Position numbers and translations under genes: made by a program. A DNA stretch of 64,000 bases, taken from assembly GCA_001038565.1 (NCBI GenBank), contig LFJO01000005.1, positions 1,275,421 to 1,339,420 of the forward strand. Reading direction: 5' to 3'. Source of the stretch: Alkalihalobacillus pseudalcaliphilus. Lineage in GTDB: Bacteria > Bacillota > Bacilli > Bacillales > Bacillaceae_D. The notes beneath the pieces were generated by a model, which had not been told where the DNA came from, did no database searches, and saw only the letters and a list, made by a program, of their open reading frames with translations. Shown here piece by piece: positions 35,274 to 44,587 of the stretch (positions within the stretch are counted from its first letter, which is position 1; each line of letters begins with the position of its first letter).

Positions 35274-35600
35274 TATGAAAGTTACATGTGTGAAGGGTGG
35301 CTGGTTGTGCGGTGCGCTGAATCTTTTTAGGACAGCTCTTGCGAGCTCTTTCCTAAAAAGTGGCGGGGCTACGGCATAGTGTGAGAATCCTCAAAACCGT
35401 TTATGAATGAAAAGCCATCAAACAAAGAAACTAAACCAAATTAAACAAGATGACACCAGTTAAAGAGCAAAACCAAATTTTCATGTTTGGCGGTGGTGAA
35501 TTGAACTTGGCTTCGTCGTGTGTGTTTTGTTTTTCGGAACCAAGAGCAATCTTTTTCTAAACAAGCAGCCACCCACAAAAAACATTGTTGGTGGCTGGTT
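35274..35600. repeat. Dispersed TATGAAAGTT-type repeat, copy G
   Basis: TATGAAAGTT at 35274-35283 abuts a terminator. A strong hairpin follows (35323-35331 with 35352-35360, CTTTTTAGG/CCTAAAAAG, with inner AGCTC/GAGCT). The middle has GAATGAAAAGCCATC (about 35406) and CACCAGTTAAAG. The right part has TTTTCATGTTTGGCGG and GAATTGAACTTGGCTTCGTCG (about 35480-35518). The order of modules matches copies A, B, C and H. An AGCCACC/GGTGGCT hairpin at about 35567-35593 may end transcription of the lipoprotein gene on the other strand. Confidence 0.72.
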
Positions 35601-35639
35601 TATATTACTCAGAATGGTTGTTTTTTTAATATTGGTTTT

Positions 35640-36290
35640 TTAATCAAATGAGATTGAATCGATCATGGCGAAGAAATCGTCTTTCTTCTCTTCCATGTCT
35701 TCCCCTACCGGTAATATAATGGTGAAGGTAACTGTTTGGTCATCAAACGTTTTTCCAATATGATATCGGTATGCTTCTTCTTGCCCGGATTGAAAGTGCT
35801 CTTCATATGCATAGTCAATTCCATCAATTTCAACGGGATATTCAATTATTTCACCTTCAGCATGTTCTAGTAAATTCTCTTCAGCCACTTCACTTGTAGT
35901 TTCTCGTCCCGGGGTAAAGATTCGTAAAAGATTGGAACCGTCATCTTCTAAAAATACTTGATCAGTACGTGGCTCTTCAGCTGTAAATTCATATCCATCA
36001 ACGACAAAAATCGTATAACCTAATTCACTTTCAAACTCACTACCTGGTTTAGTCTGCTCATCGGAACCATTATCTGTCACTGAATCTTCCTGATCCTCGG
36101 TTCCCTCTTCCGTTCCGTTGCCCTCTTCGTTCACCGGTTCTTCCGTTTCATTTGGCTCTTCCATTTCGTCAGGGTCCTGTTCCTCAATTGGAGGTGTTAT
36201 CATTTCTTGATCGTCATCGGTCGTTCCACTTGTATTGCATGCCACTAAGGCTAACACTAAAATTATGATACCCATCAACTTTAACCACAT
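35640..36290 (-). CDS. Acidic lipoprotein of unknown function
   Basis: A 216-residue protein with a type II signal peptide ending in LVAC, so it is lipid-anchored outside the cell. A linker of about 65 residues rich in Glu, Asp and Thr follows. The folded part (about residues 90-216) includes YTIFVVDGYEFTAEEP and ends with FFAMIDSISFD, a layout seen in small Bacillus surface proteins. No family was recognised. It is a single-gene unit bounded by repeats on both sides. Confidence 0.8.
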   Translation of the reverse strand: MWLKLMGIIILVLALVACNTSGTTDDDQEMITPPIEEQDPDEMEEPNETEEPVNEEGNGTEEGTEDQEDSVTDNGSDEQTKPGSEFESELGYTIFVVDGYEFTAEEPRTDQVFLEDDGSNLLRIFTPGRETTSEVAEENLLEHAEGEIIEYPVEIDGIDYAYEEHFQSGQEEAYRYHIGKTFDDQTVTFTIILPVGEDMEEKKDDFFAMIDSISFD

Positions 36291-36473
36291 GTAAATCTTC
36301 CTTTCTATTATTATTTTGACTCATGCTCTTATCTTTCCATACCTTTCCAGCACTGACCTGAAACCTGATTTTACCATTTGTGGTTTTGTTTGTTTCTCTA
36401 TATATGACGTTGTAAATGTAGAATTGGTTGCAAAACTAACATGCCTATTTAGATATATAATGGATAGGTTCCG

Positions 36474-36975
36474 TATGAAAGTTACCTTAAAGGCGTTGTG
36501 TTCTTCTTCGAAAATCGCTCCGGGAATGGGGGCACACTTTCCGAAGGCGGGCGCTGAGCTAACTTGCTAACGCTGGTTCTCTTCCAGCCCTCTCCTCCTA
36601 CAGGAGCTTCCCCCATTCCCTCCGCTAGGGTTCGTGCTTATCGTTGATTAGAACACTACTCACACAAAAAATTATATAAAAAGAACAAGAATCAATACCA
36701 AATTGAGAATATAGTTCCCATTAGGAAACCTAACTTCAAAGTGAATGAAAAGCCACCAGTTAAAAAGTAACTTGATTGAACATGTGTGAAAGCACAAGCT
36801 AAAACAGTCGAATAAATTACTGTGGTTAATGGCGGTAAATTCGGTATTTTTTCACTTACGTCGCTTTGACTGTTCTTTTTCTAACTTCATTGCCACGTAT
36901 TTTCTTTTTCACCACATTGGTACCTCTTTTTCGACTTCATTGCTGCTTATCCTTGTTTTGTTCCACATCAACGGT
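36474..36975. repeat. Dispersed TATGAAAGTT-type repeat, copy H
   Basis: This is a long copy in the 810-base gap before the degV terminator. TATGAAAGTT (36474-36483) is followed by CGAAAATCGCTCC, GGCGCTGAGCTAAC (36549), a variable GC-rich stretch, GAATGAAAAGCCACC (36743) and TTAATGGCGGTAAATTCGG (about 36827). It ends with two diverged forms of the 51-bp unit (TTTTTCTAACTTCATTGCC and TTTTTCGACTTCATTGCTGC, 36877-36950). Small open frames here only read through repeat units. Confidence 0.72.
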
Positions 36976-37032
36976 CAGATTTCTGGCTCCTTTGCCTATG
37001 TCGAGCTTTTCTTCAATACTCTTCGCTATAAT

Positions 37033-37081
37033 AAAAAAACCATCAATCAAAGGAGCCGATACGGCTTCGTTGATTGATGGT
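37033..37081 (-). terminator. Terminator after degV
   Basis: ACCATCAATCAA pairs with TTGATTGATGGT around an inner AGCC/GGCT stem and is followed on the minus strand by seven T residues. Confidence 0.88.
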
Positions 37082-37100
37082 GAGGTGTTTACTTTTTTAT

Positions 37101-37955
37101 TTATTTCGCATAGTACATAAGAGCAATTGCTCCTGGTCCTGTGTGCGTGCTAATAATAGGTGACGTTTCTGTAATCAAAACATTTGTTGAAAATGACGAG
37201 ATTTTCTCTATGGAGTCTTTTAATTTATTTGCTAATGCTTCTGCTTCAATTTGAGCAATTGCAACTGCCTTGAGTTCTTTTCCTTTTGCTACGGTTTCTT
37301 CCTCAAGCTTTTTTGTCAGAAGTTTAATCATTTGTAAATGAGTTCTAACTTTTTCAACGGGTGTATATACCCCATCAGATAAAGAGGCAATCGGTTTAAT
37401 CTTAAGTAATGAGCCCAATAGTGCTTTACCTCGACCGATACGTCCGCCTTTTGCTAAATATTCTAACGTGTCTACCATGATATACAGCGATGTATTGTTT
37501 CTGATTTCTTCTAGATGCGATAAAATCTCTTCCACTGATTTACCGTCCTGAGCCCATTTAGCCGCCTCAGTAACTTGAAAACCTAAAGCATGTGAAATAA
37601 AGGATGAATTGATCACCGTTACATTAGCATCTACCATTGTAGCTGCTAGCTTTGCGGTTTGATATGTTCCACTCATTCCTTCTGTTAAGTGAATGGAGAT
37701 GATTGGATCATTGTTATTCTCTTTCGCTAAGCGTGTATATACTTCTTGAAATACACCGATAGCTGGTTGAGAACTTTTTGGTAATTCTTTTGAGGTCTTT
37801 AACTTTTCTAAAAACTCTGCTTTAGTAATATCAACGCCATCAAGATAAGTTTGTCCTTCAATTGTGATTGACAATGGAACAACTTCAATTTGATATTGTT
37901 CAATCCACTCCTGTGGCAGGTCACAAGTAGAATCAGTTACAATACGAATTGTCAT
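37101..37955 (-). CDS. DegV family fatty-acid-binding protein
   Basis: A 284-residue protein of the DegV/FakB family. Such proteins bind a fatty acid and, with the kinase FakA, feed it into phospholipid synthesis. The N-terminal IVTDSTCDLP, the SQPAIGVFQEVY segment with conserved Ser-Gln-Pro, and the C-terminal SPIISTHTGPGAIAL motif with the HTGPG signature are all present. No FakA-like kinase is nearby. Bacillus genomes usually encode several DegV paralogs. Confidence 0.92.
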   Translation of the reverse strand: MTIRIVTDSTCDLPQEWIEQYQIEVVPLSITIEGQTYLDGVDITKAEFLEKLKTSKELPKSSQPAIGVFQEVYTRLAKENNNDPIISIHLTEGMSGTYQTAKLAATMVDANVTVINSSFISHALGFQVTEAAKWAQDGKSVEEILSHLEEIRNNTSLYIMVDTLEYLAKGGRIGRGKALLGSLLKIKPIASLSDGVYTPVEKVRTHLQMIKLLTKKLEEETVAKGKELKAVAIAQIEAEALANKLKDSIEKISSFSTNVLITETSPIISTHTGPGAIALMYYAK

Positions 37956-38153
37956 GCAAATATCTCCCTTAACTCTCCATTTAAAAATGGTTCTTTTTTC
38001 ATTCTAATTATTTTTTCCTATTTTTTCTAATTTAATTACGTGTAAAAAATCCTTATTTTTTTCATCATAACATAGTTAGATCCATGATTGATAGGGCTTT
38101 TTTTCTATCTGATACCATTTAAATGAATAAATTGTTAACGCTTTACTCTTTTT

Positions 38154-40277
38154 CTACTTTCCTAAAACAAAACGGATATCCTGATAACTAATTTGCTCAT
38201 CAAGCTGTTCCTTAATCGGCTTCAGTCTTTCATCTCCGATTTCATCGACAACACGCTCGATTTCACCCACTTTCCAATCATCGACATACTCGACTAAAGA
38301 GTCTATCTCCCCATGACGTAGAGCTTTGATTAAATGGGTTTGAATGGTTTGCTCTCTTAAATTCTGAGCCTTTGCAATCTCAGAAATGTTTTTTCCTTCC
38401 TTAAAAGCATTTACTGTATCCTGATACGTATACTTCCTTGAAGAGCCAGCTTGGTGTGTTACCTTCACACCTTGCTCAAAAGGGTGTTTCTTCGCTCGAT
38501 CCTTGTATGGTTGTAATACTTCTAAAAATTGTTCACCGTATCGCTCTAATTTTAATGAACCTACCCCATGTATTTGAGCCATCTCATCAAAGTTCATTGG
38601 AATAGCGTGGCTCATATGTTTTAATGTTTTATCAGAGAATACAAGATAAGGAGCAATTCCTTCTTCATCTGCAATTGATTTCCTTCGTGTTCTTAACTGT
38701 TCAAACACTTCATCGTCCGTATTAAACGTTTCTTGAACTTTTACTTGCTGTTGCAATACTTGCTTCTCACCTTTTAAAACTAATAAAGCTTCATTTGTTA
38801 ATTGTAAGGTTGGAAATCCCGAATTCGTAGGCGTGAGATATTGCTCTGCACTTAAAAAGTCAATAAATGCAGACACATCTTTCGCTGTTAAATGCTTCAT
38901 AATTCCATAGGTAGGTAATCGGTCAAGTCCTAGCTGCTTCAGCTTTTGATTAGATGAGCCAACGAGAACTTGGGCAATAACTGTTTTCCCGAAACGTTCA
39001 CGCACACGTTTAACGCATGAAAATACCTTCTGAGCATCCACTGTGCGGTCGATGACATCATATTCATTTAAACAATGACTACAACGATTACATGGCTCGC
39101 TCGCATGTTCACCAAAATATTCCAATATATAGTTTTGTAAGCATTTTTGTGTATGACAATACGAAATCATTTTTTGGAGGTTTTCATATTCTTGGCGCTT
39201 ACGAACTTCAGAAGCCTCAGATTGTTCAATTAGGAACTGTTGCGTGCGGATATCTTGAGCGGAAAACAAAAGTAAACACTCACTTTTCTCTCCATCTCTT
39301 CCTGCCCTACCTGCTTCTTGATAATAGGCCTCAATGGTCCGAGGAATTTGGTAGTGGATGATAAAACGGACATTAGACTTATCTACCCCCATCCCAAAAG
39401 CATTGGTCGCTATCATGAGCGGCTTATGATCATAAATAAAAGCTTCCTGCTGTGCACTACGTTCGCCTTCGCTTAACCCACCATGATAATAGGCAACAGC
39501 ATGGCCTTGTTTATGTAAGTATTCATATAAACCTTCGACTTCTTTACGAGTGGTTGCATATATAATACCTGATTGATTTTTCTGCTGTAGTAGATATTGT
39601 TGAATAAACGACCGTCTATCTACACCTTTCAATACACCTAAGGAAAGATTTTCGCGCTTATATCCAGTTGAAATAATGTTTTCAGTAGGGATGAATAAAT
39701 GCTCGGATAAATCAGCAGCAACTTGGTCAGTTGCCGTAGCGGTAAGGGCTAAAATCGTGGGTTTTTGGTCAATCATATCGAGCCAGGCCGGAATCTCTCG
39801 ATAACTTGGCCTAAAATCATGACCCCATTCAGAAAGACAGTGGGCTTCATCGATCGCAACGATTGAAAGTGTTTGCGATTGTATGACACGCATAAAATCA
39901 GGATGCCTTAATCGCTCAGGGGCTACATAAACAAGTTTAAATTCACCTTTCTCTAACTTATTTAATCTATCCATCTCTTCTTTTCTTGATAACGTACTAT
40001 TTAAATATGTTCCTTGGATACCAGTCTGTGTTAACGAATCAACTTGGTCTTTCATTAAGGAAATTAATGGTGAAATAACAACGGTTATCCCATCAGCCAG
40101 CAAAGCAGGTATTTGATAACAAACTGATTTTCCACTTCCTGTTGGCATAATCGTCAAAACATCTTGGCGATTCAGTACAAGCTCAATAACTTTAGCTTGT
40201 CCACCACGGAAAGTATCATAACCGTAGTATTGGTTTAAGGCTTTTAAAGCATCTTCCATCGTTTTCTTATTAACCAT
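38154..40277 (-). CDS. recQ: ATP-dependent DNA helicase RecQ
   Basis: A 707-residue 3'-5' helicase for recombination repair. Walker A is MPTGSGKS and Walker B is DEAH (AIDEAHCLSEWGHDFRP). The helicase C-terminal core has ATNAFGMGVDKSNVRF and QEAGRAGRDG. A zinc-binding region follows, with the cysteines in CHTQKC and CNRCSHC, then a winged helix (RQC), an HRDC domain (about residues 510-590) and a C-terminal helix-turn-helix segment (YTYQDTVNAFKEGKNISEIAK). All expected domains are there, so it looks fully active. Confidence 0.95.
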   Translation of the reverse strand: MVNKKTMEDALKALNQYYGYDTFRGGQAKVIELVLNRQDVLTIMPTGSGKSVCYQIPALLADGITVVISPLISLMKDQVDSLTQTGIQGTYLNSTLSRKEEMDRLNKLEKGEFKLVYVAPERLRHPDFMRVIQSQTLSIVAIDEAHCLSEWGHDFRPSYREIPAWLDMIDQKPTILALTATATDQVAADLSEHLFIPTENIISTGYKRENLSLGVLKGVDRRSFIQQYLLQQKNQSGIIYATTRKEVEGLYEYLHKQGHAVAYYHGGLSEGERSAQQEAFIYDHKPLMIATNAFGMGVDKSNVRFIIHYQIPRTIEAYYQEAGRAGRDGEKSECLLLFSAQDIRTQQFLIEQSEASEVRKRQEYENLQKMISYCHTQKCLQNYILEYFGEHASEPCNRCSHCLNEYDVIDRTVDAQKVFSCVKRVRERFGKTVIAQVLVGSSNQKLKQLGLDRLPTYGIMKHLTAKDVSAFIDFLSAEQYLTPTNSGFPTLQLTNEALLVLKGEKQVLQQQVKVQETFNTDDEVFEQLRTRRKSIADEEGIAPYLVFSDKTLKHMSHAIPMNFDEMAQIHGVGSLKLERYGEQFLEVLQPYKDRAKKHPFEQGVKVTHQAGSSRKYTYQDTVNAFKEGKNISEIAKAQNLREQTIQTHLIKALRHGEIDSLVEYVDDWKVGEIERVVDEIGDERLKPIKEQLDEQISYQDIRFVLGK

Positions 40278-40302
40278 AACACCACCCTTTCTACATTTAA
40301 TA

Positions 40303-40340
40303 ATAAAAGTAGACCTATTACTGAGAATAAGTCTACTTTA
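40303..40340 (-). terminator. Terminator after the sugar dehydrogenase gene
   Basis: AAAGTAGAC pairs with GTCTACTTT in a stem with a small mismatch and is followed by TTATTATT on the minus strand. Confidence 0.7.
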
Positions 40341-40349
40341 CCATAGATA

Positions 40350-41501
40350 TCATTGAGCTTCATTAGTCAAATGCTGAAGAGGAATTTTAATTAATTGGTC
40401 ATCATTGTCACTTGGATTACCTCTACCATCCGTATTATTGGTAAGAAAGATTAAAGAATCTTCTAGCACATAAACATCTCGAACCCTACCATAATCAGTT
40501 ACGACTTGTTGCAAATCTTCGGTCTCGATATCATAGTAATAAACACCCTCACCTCTTAGGCCAGCAAAAAACAAGTCATTTTGATAACTGGCAATACCAG
40601 AAGGGGCCCACGTATCATCCCCTGAGTGAATAACAGGTAATTGCATACCATCCTCCTCTTCATCACCCTTAATCAGCGGCCAACCATAGTTTGCACCTGC
40701 TTCAATGGCATTAATTTCATCATGTGCCGTTGGACCGTGCTCGGAACTATACATGTCGCCATCCTCCGTCCAAGTTATACCTTGGGGGTTACGATGACCA
40801 TAGCTATAAACATATGAATCGTTAAATGGATTGTCCTCAGGTATTGACCCGTCGAGTTCTAGTCTCAATATTTTCCCTGCTAGGCTATCAAGGTCTTGAG
40901 CAATAATCGCCCCATCGGTCTCACCACTTTGACCGTATAAAGAATCAGCATCCCCTGTTGTTACATAGAGGTGATCATCGGGACCTATTTTTATTCTTCC
41001 GCCATTATGAATCATGAGACCAGGTATTTCATCCAAGAGTGTCTCCTCTTCTACCCAAACCTGCTCATCATCTTGATAGGTACTTACAACAACCTTATTA
41101 AAAATATCATCACCTACTGCATATGTATAATACATATATGCTTGCTGATTATCTTCAAATTGAGGATCTAAAGCTAGCCCTAATAACCCTGCTTCACCTT
41201 CCGTATATAACTCATCTTCGAGCTGGACATCATATCTTTGTTCTTCGCCATCATCAATAACCGTGACGCTCCCATCTCTTTCCGTTATATAAAAAACACC
41301 ATTATTTTCAGCAATGGCCCATGGCGCTTGTAAATTTCCACCAAGAATTTCTAATTCATCGCTACTATTTTGCACATCCTCGCTAGTCTCATCATTCATA
41401 TTATTATCTTCTGTTGCTTGATCACCTTCATCATTGGAACCACACCCAACTAGCATAAAACAAAGCATCATCATGAGTACAAAATTTCTAGTTTTCCACA
41501 T
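40350..41501 (-). CDS. PQQ-dependent aldose sugar dehydrogenase-like lipoprotein
   Basis: A 383-residue secreted protein with a type II signal peptide (lipobox LVGC), an acidic linker, and a six-bladed propeller of the soluble glucose dehydrogenase family. Family segments include LEILGGNLQAPWAIA, GEAGLLGLALDPQF, HNGGRIKIGPD, YSYGHRNPQGI and SEHGPTAHDEINAIEAGANYGWP. The active-site His-Asn-Gly and Gly-His-Arg-Asn stretches are intact. Bacillus usually does not make PQQ, so cofactor use and the sugar oxidised are open questions. It forms a single-gene unit with a terminator before recQ. Confidence 0.88.
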   Translation of the reverse strand: MWKTRNFVLMMMLCFMLVGCGSNDEGDQATEDNNMNDETSEDVQNSSDELEILGGNLQAPWAIAENNGVFYITERDGSVTVIDDGEEQRYDVQLEDELYTEGEAGLLGLALDPQFEDNQQAYMYYTYAVGDDIFNKVVVSTYQDDEQVWVEEETLLDEIPGLMIHNGGRIKIGPDDHLYVTTGDADSLYGQSGETDGAIIAQDLDSLAGKILRLELDGSIPEDNPFNDSYVYSYGHRNPQGITWTEDGDMYSSEHGPTAHDEINAIEAGANYGWPLIKGDEEEDGMQLPVIHSGDDTWAPSGIASYQNDLFFAGLRGEGVYYYDIETEDLQQVVTDYGRVRDVYVLEDSLIFLTNNTDGRGNPSDNDDQLIKIPLQHLTNEAQ

Positions 41502-41583
41502 TCATTATCACACCTTTTCTTAATAATCATAAACATTATGTACCCTAGTAGAATGAATTTATAACAGATTTGAGGAAATTTCT

Positions 41584-41611
41584 TTGAATAATAGCCTTAA
41601 TAACGTATAAT
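41584..41611 (+). promoter_or_regulatory. Sigma-A-type promoter for the ABC-F gene
   Basis: TTGAAT (41584-41589) and TATAAT (41606-41611) are 16 bases apart, about 50 bases ahead of the ATG. Confidence 0.65.
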
Positions 41612-41663
41612 CAATGATAGAATACGATTGATTAAGTTCATATATTGGAGGACATATACATTC

Positions 41664-43253
41664 ATGATTACTGTAACAAATGTCGGTCTACAATACGGTG
41701 ACCGAAAATTATTTGAAGAAGTGAATATTAAATTTACACCTGGTAACTGTTATGGTTTAATTGGTGCAAATGGGGCTGGAAAGTCTACATTTTTAAAGAT
41801 TTTATCTGGAGAAATTGAACCTCAACAAGGTGATGTTTCGCTCAAGCCTGGTCAACGATTAGCTGTTTTAAAACAAAATCATTTTGAATATGAAGAGTTT
41901 GAAGTATTAAATACGGTTATCATGGGCCATGTTCGCCTTTATCAAGTTATGCAGGAAAAAGACGCTATTTATATGAAAGAAGATTTTTCTGATGAGGATG
42001 GTATTAAAGCGGCAGAGCTTGAAGGCGAATTTGCTGAACTAAATGGTTGGGAAGCAGAATCGGAAGCTGCTATTCTTCTTAAAGGACTCGGTATTTCAGA
42101 GGAATTACACATGAAGAAAATGAGTGAATTAACAGGTGCTGAGAAAGTCAAAGTTTTACTTGCTCAAACTTTATTCGGTGAACCAGATGTTCTTTTACTA
42201 GATGAGCCAACAAACCACTTAGACTTACAGGCAATTCAATGGCTTGAAGAGTTTTTAATTAACTTTGAAAACACAGTCATTGTTGTTTCTCATGACCGTC
42301 ACTTCTTGAACAAGGTTTGTACTCATATTGCCGACTTAGACTTCGGTAAGATTCAAATTTATGTAGGTAACTATGACTTTTGGTATGAATCAAGCCAATT
42401 AGCATCTAGAATGGCCGCAGATGCGAATAAAAAGAAAGAGGAAAAAATTAAAGAACTCCAAAACTTTATCGCACGATTTAGTGCCAATGCCTCTAAGTCA
42501 AAGCAAGCAACATCACGTAAGAAATTGCTTGATAAAATCGAATTAGATGATATTAAACCATCATCAAGAAAATATCCATATGTTCACTTTACACCAGAAC
42601 GCGAAATTGGTAATGACTTATTACGGGTGGAGAATCTTTCAAAAACGATTGATGGTGTCAAAGTATTAAATAATGTTAGTTTTGTCATGAACAAAGATGA
42701 TAAAATTGCCTTAATTGGGGACAATGAAATGGCCAAATCTACTTTATTTAAGATTTTAGCTGGAGAGTTAGAGCCAGATGAAGGAACTTACAAGTGGGGG
42801 ATTACAACGTCTCAAGCTTACTTTCCTAAAGACAACACACCTTATTTTGAAGGCTGCGATCTAAATCTTGTTGATTGGTTACGTCAGTATTCACCACAAG
42901 ATGATAGTGATACATTTTTACGTGGATTTTTAGGACGTATGTTATTCTCTGGTGAAGAAGTGAAAAAGAAAGCTTCTGTTTTATCTGGTGGAGAAAAAGT
43001 TCGCTGTATGTTATCAAAAATGATGCTTAGCGGTGCTAACGTACTTTTACTCGATGAACCAACGAACCATTTAGACCTTGAATCCATTACAGCAGTGAAT
43101 AATGGCCTAATTAACTTCAAAGGCTCTTTAATCTTCAGTTCACATGACCATCAGTTTAACGAAACGGTCGCGAATCGAATTATTGAATTAACCAAGGAAG
43201 GTCTTAACGATCAACAACAGACGTACAACGAGTATTTAAATAGCCAATCGTAA
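41664..43253 (+). CDS. ABC-F ATPase, YkpA/YbiT-like
   Basis: This 529-residue soluble protein has two ABC ATPase domains joined by a charged linker and no membrane part. ABC-F proteins act on the ribosome. The sequence follows Bacillus subtilis YkpA closely as I recall it. The first domain has GANGAGKST and DEPTNHLDL. The second has GDNEMAKST and DEPTNHLDL. In the first domain the signature reads LTGAEKV where YkpA has LTGGEKV. In the second the Walker A glycine is replaced (NEMAK), as in YkpA. The ATG at 41664 is 12 bases past GGAGG, a little far. The single-gene unit ends at a strong terminator. Confidence 0.92.
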   Translation: MITVTNVGLQYGDRKLFEEVNIKFTPGNCYGLIGANGAGKSTFLKILSGEIEPQQGDVSLKPGQRLAVLKQNHFEYEEFEVLNTVIMGHVRLYQVMQEKDAIYMKEDFSDEDGIKAAELEGEFAELNGWEAESEAAILLKGLGISEELHMKKMSELTGAEKVKVLLAQTLFGEPDVLLLDEPTNHLDLQAIQWLEEFLINFENTVIVVSHDRHFLNKVCTHIADLDFGKIQIYVGNYDFWYESSQLASRMAADANKKKEEKIKELQNFIARFSANASKSKQATSRKKLLDKIELDDIKPSSRKYPYVHFTPEREIGNDLLRVENLSKTIDGVKVLNNVSFVMNKDDKIALIGDNEMAKSTLFKILAGELEPDEGTYKWGITTSQAYFPKDNTPYFEGCDLNLVDWLRQYSPQDDSDTFLRGFLGRMLFSGEEVKKKASVLSGGEKVRCMLSKMMLSGANVLLLDEPTNHLDLESITAVNNGLINFKGSLIFSSHDHQFNETVANRIIELTKEGLNDQQQTYNEYLNSQS

Positions 43254-43320
43254 AACTAATAAAGAAATGAGCAAAATGGCTACACTGAAATGAAGACTGG
43301 ACATAACCCTCTTTAAATAC

Positions 43321-43367
43321 AAAAAACGAGTCGAGTGAACAGAACGTTGTTCAGGCGACTCGTTTTT
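43321..43367 (+). terminator. Terminator after the ABC-F gene
   Basis: ACGAGTC pairs with GACTCGT, with an inner TGAAC/GTTCA stem, followed by TTTTTAT. Confidence 0.88.
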
Positions 43368-43379
43368 ATGCTTCATTTT

Positions 43380-43520
43380 AGGTGGAATGGACGTAGTTGG
43401 TGACGTGTAGAGGTAAACTTTCTTAAGTTCACCGCCACGAGAGCAATGCCTAGCTCACCGAAAAAACCAGTGAAACGTAAATTAGCCTTCAGGTTTCCAA
43501 AAACTAGCTATACATCTACC
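43380..43520. other. Possible diverged repeat, copy I
   Basis: This stretch after the ABC-F terminator contains AAACTTTC, GTTCACCGCC and GCCTAGCTCACCGAAAA, which loosely recall the reversed order of modules in the dispersed repeats. The ends TGTAGAGGTA and TACATCTACC are near inverted copies. The likeness is weak and it may be unrelated. Confidence 0.3.
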
Positions 43521-43777
43521 TTTCTTCTGTTCTTTTCGGTAGGTAGAATTAGTAATTAAAGGTTTGTGACCACGGTTGATGATTTTTTGGTAGTTTTGTT
43601 TTCTTCCATACCCGACATCTTCGACGATGTGTTCCGAAAGTTCAAAGAAATTTTCTTCAGCCGTATCTTGTACTCATTAATTTGAGCTACATTTGCTTTA
43701 ATTTTCTCCATCCAAAATGATATCTGTGAATCCATAAATAGTGGTAAATTGTTCAGGTAATGCTCTATTCGAATCAT
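43520..43777 (-). pseudogene. Relic of an IS1182-like transposase
   Basis: On the minus strand a frame reads LSEHIVEDVGYGRKQNYQ, then GHKPLITNSTYRKEQKKG. This recalls the (A)DAGYGSEENY and FHKEQK parts of IS1182-type transposases. A second frame upstream (MIRIEHYLNNLPLF, 43580-43777) cannot be joined without a frameshift and has no ribosome-binding site. The relic covers only a small part of a normal transposase. No terminal repeats were found. Confidence 0.4.
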
Positions 43778-43816
43778 TCATTAGTTATTGTATTGAAGTT
43801 ATAAATTGGACAGGAT

Positions 43817-44587
43817 TCAATGAACCCCTTGCTCATGCGTCCTAGTGACATGATCACTTTCCAACCAATTAACAATTGAATCAATGATCATTGCCTGCTG
43901 TTCATCAACCGTTATTTGAGCTTCATTATCACCAGATTGACTACCATATACGCCAAAATAAGCGTGGTTACCACCTGGAATTTCAAGGAAATAAGCTGTT
44001 TGTGGTAAGTTAGAGCTGTATTCTTTAATTTTTTCAGGAGTACTTAGTCCATCCAGTTCCCCACTTATGGATAGAACAGGTAAGTTGGATTCACTTAAAA
44101 AATCATTGCTTGCTGCATATGCACCAAGTAATATAAGCCCGTTTACTCTGTCTAAATTTCGGTCTGCATACATTGCTGCTGCAGCTCCTCCCATTGAATG
44201 ACCAGCAATATACCATTCTATGTGATCACCATTTTCTATTACTTCATTTGCTTTAGAAACATCGAGAATTGGTAAATTTAATCTAACTGAAGGTATAGCT
44301 ACTGTAATATTTTGCTTTGATAACTCTTGAGCTAAATAGCCATATGCTTCAGGTTCAACTTTTGCACCAGGGTAAAGAATGATACCTTTATCAGCCTTTT
44401 CAGATGTATAGAAATACCATCCGTTTTCTAATTTCTTTTCTTCTTCTATTACGAGTTCTTGAATATCTAGCGCACTATATGTATTTTGAGTCCATATATA
44501 GAATAGTGATAAGCTCAATATTATAATTATACCTAAAGCGATAAACAAGATTAATAACATTTTTTTATTGATAAGTTTCTTCATCAT
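43817..44587 (-). CDS. Membrane-anchored alpha/beta hydrolase
   Basis: A protein of about 256 residues with an N-terminal membrane helix (about residues 10-32) and an alpha/beta-hydrolase domain outside. The nucleophile serine is in AGHSMGGAAAAMYA, the acid is likely the Asp in SGELDGLS, and the catalytic histidine is in GGNHAYFGVYG. The GSQSGD and GNHA segments match the DUF/abhydrolase group of Bacillus lipase-like proteins. The substrate is unknown. No strong ribosome-binding site precedes either of the two adjacent ATGs, so the start is uncertain. Confidence 0.82.
   Translation of the reverse strand: MMKKLINKKMLLILFIALGIIIILSLSLFYIWTQNTYSALDIQELVIEEEKKLENGWYFYTSEKADKGIILYPGAKVEPEAYGYLAQELSKQNITVAIPSVRLNLPILDVSKANEVIENGDHIEWYIAGHSMGGAAAAMYADRNLDRVNGLILLGAYAASNDFLSESNLPVLSISGELDGLSTPEKIKEYSSNLPQTAYFLEIPGGNHAYFGVYGSQSGDNEAQITVDEQQAMIIDSIVNWLESDHVTRTHEQGVH

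Noticed and set aside
35567..35593. Functional part of repeat copy G
   Set aside because: The AGCCACC/GGTGGCT hairpin is placed as a terminator for the lipoprotein gene would be, so it is probably not part of the repeat.
36829..37120. Two overlapping small genes on the plus strand
   Set aside because: They lie across repeat copy H and the degV terminator and show only repeat-derived sequence.
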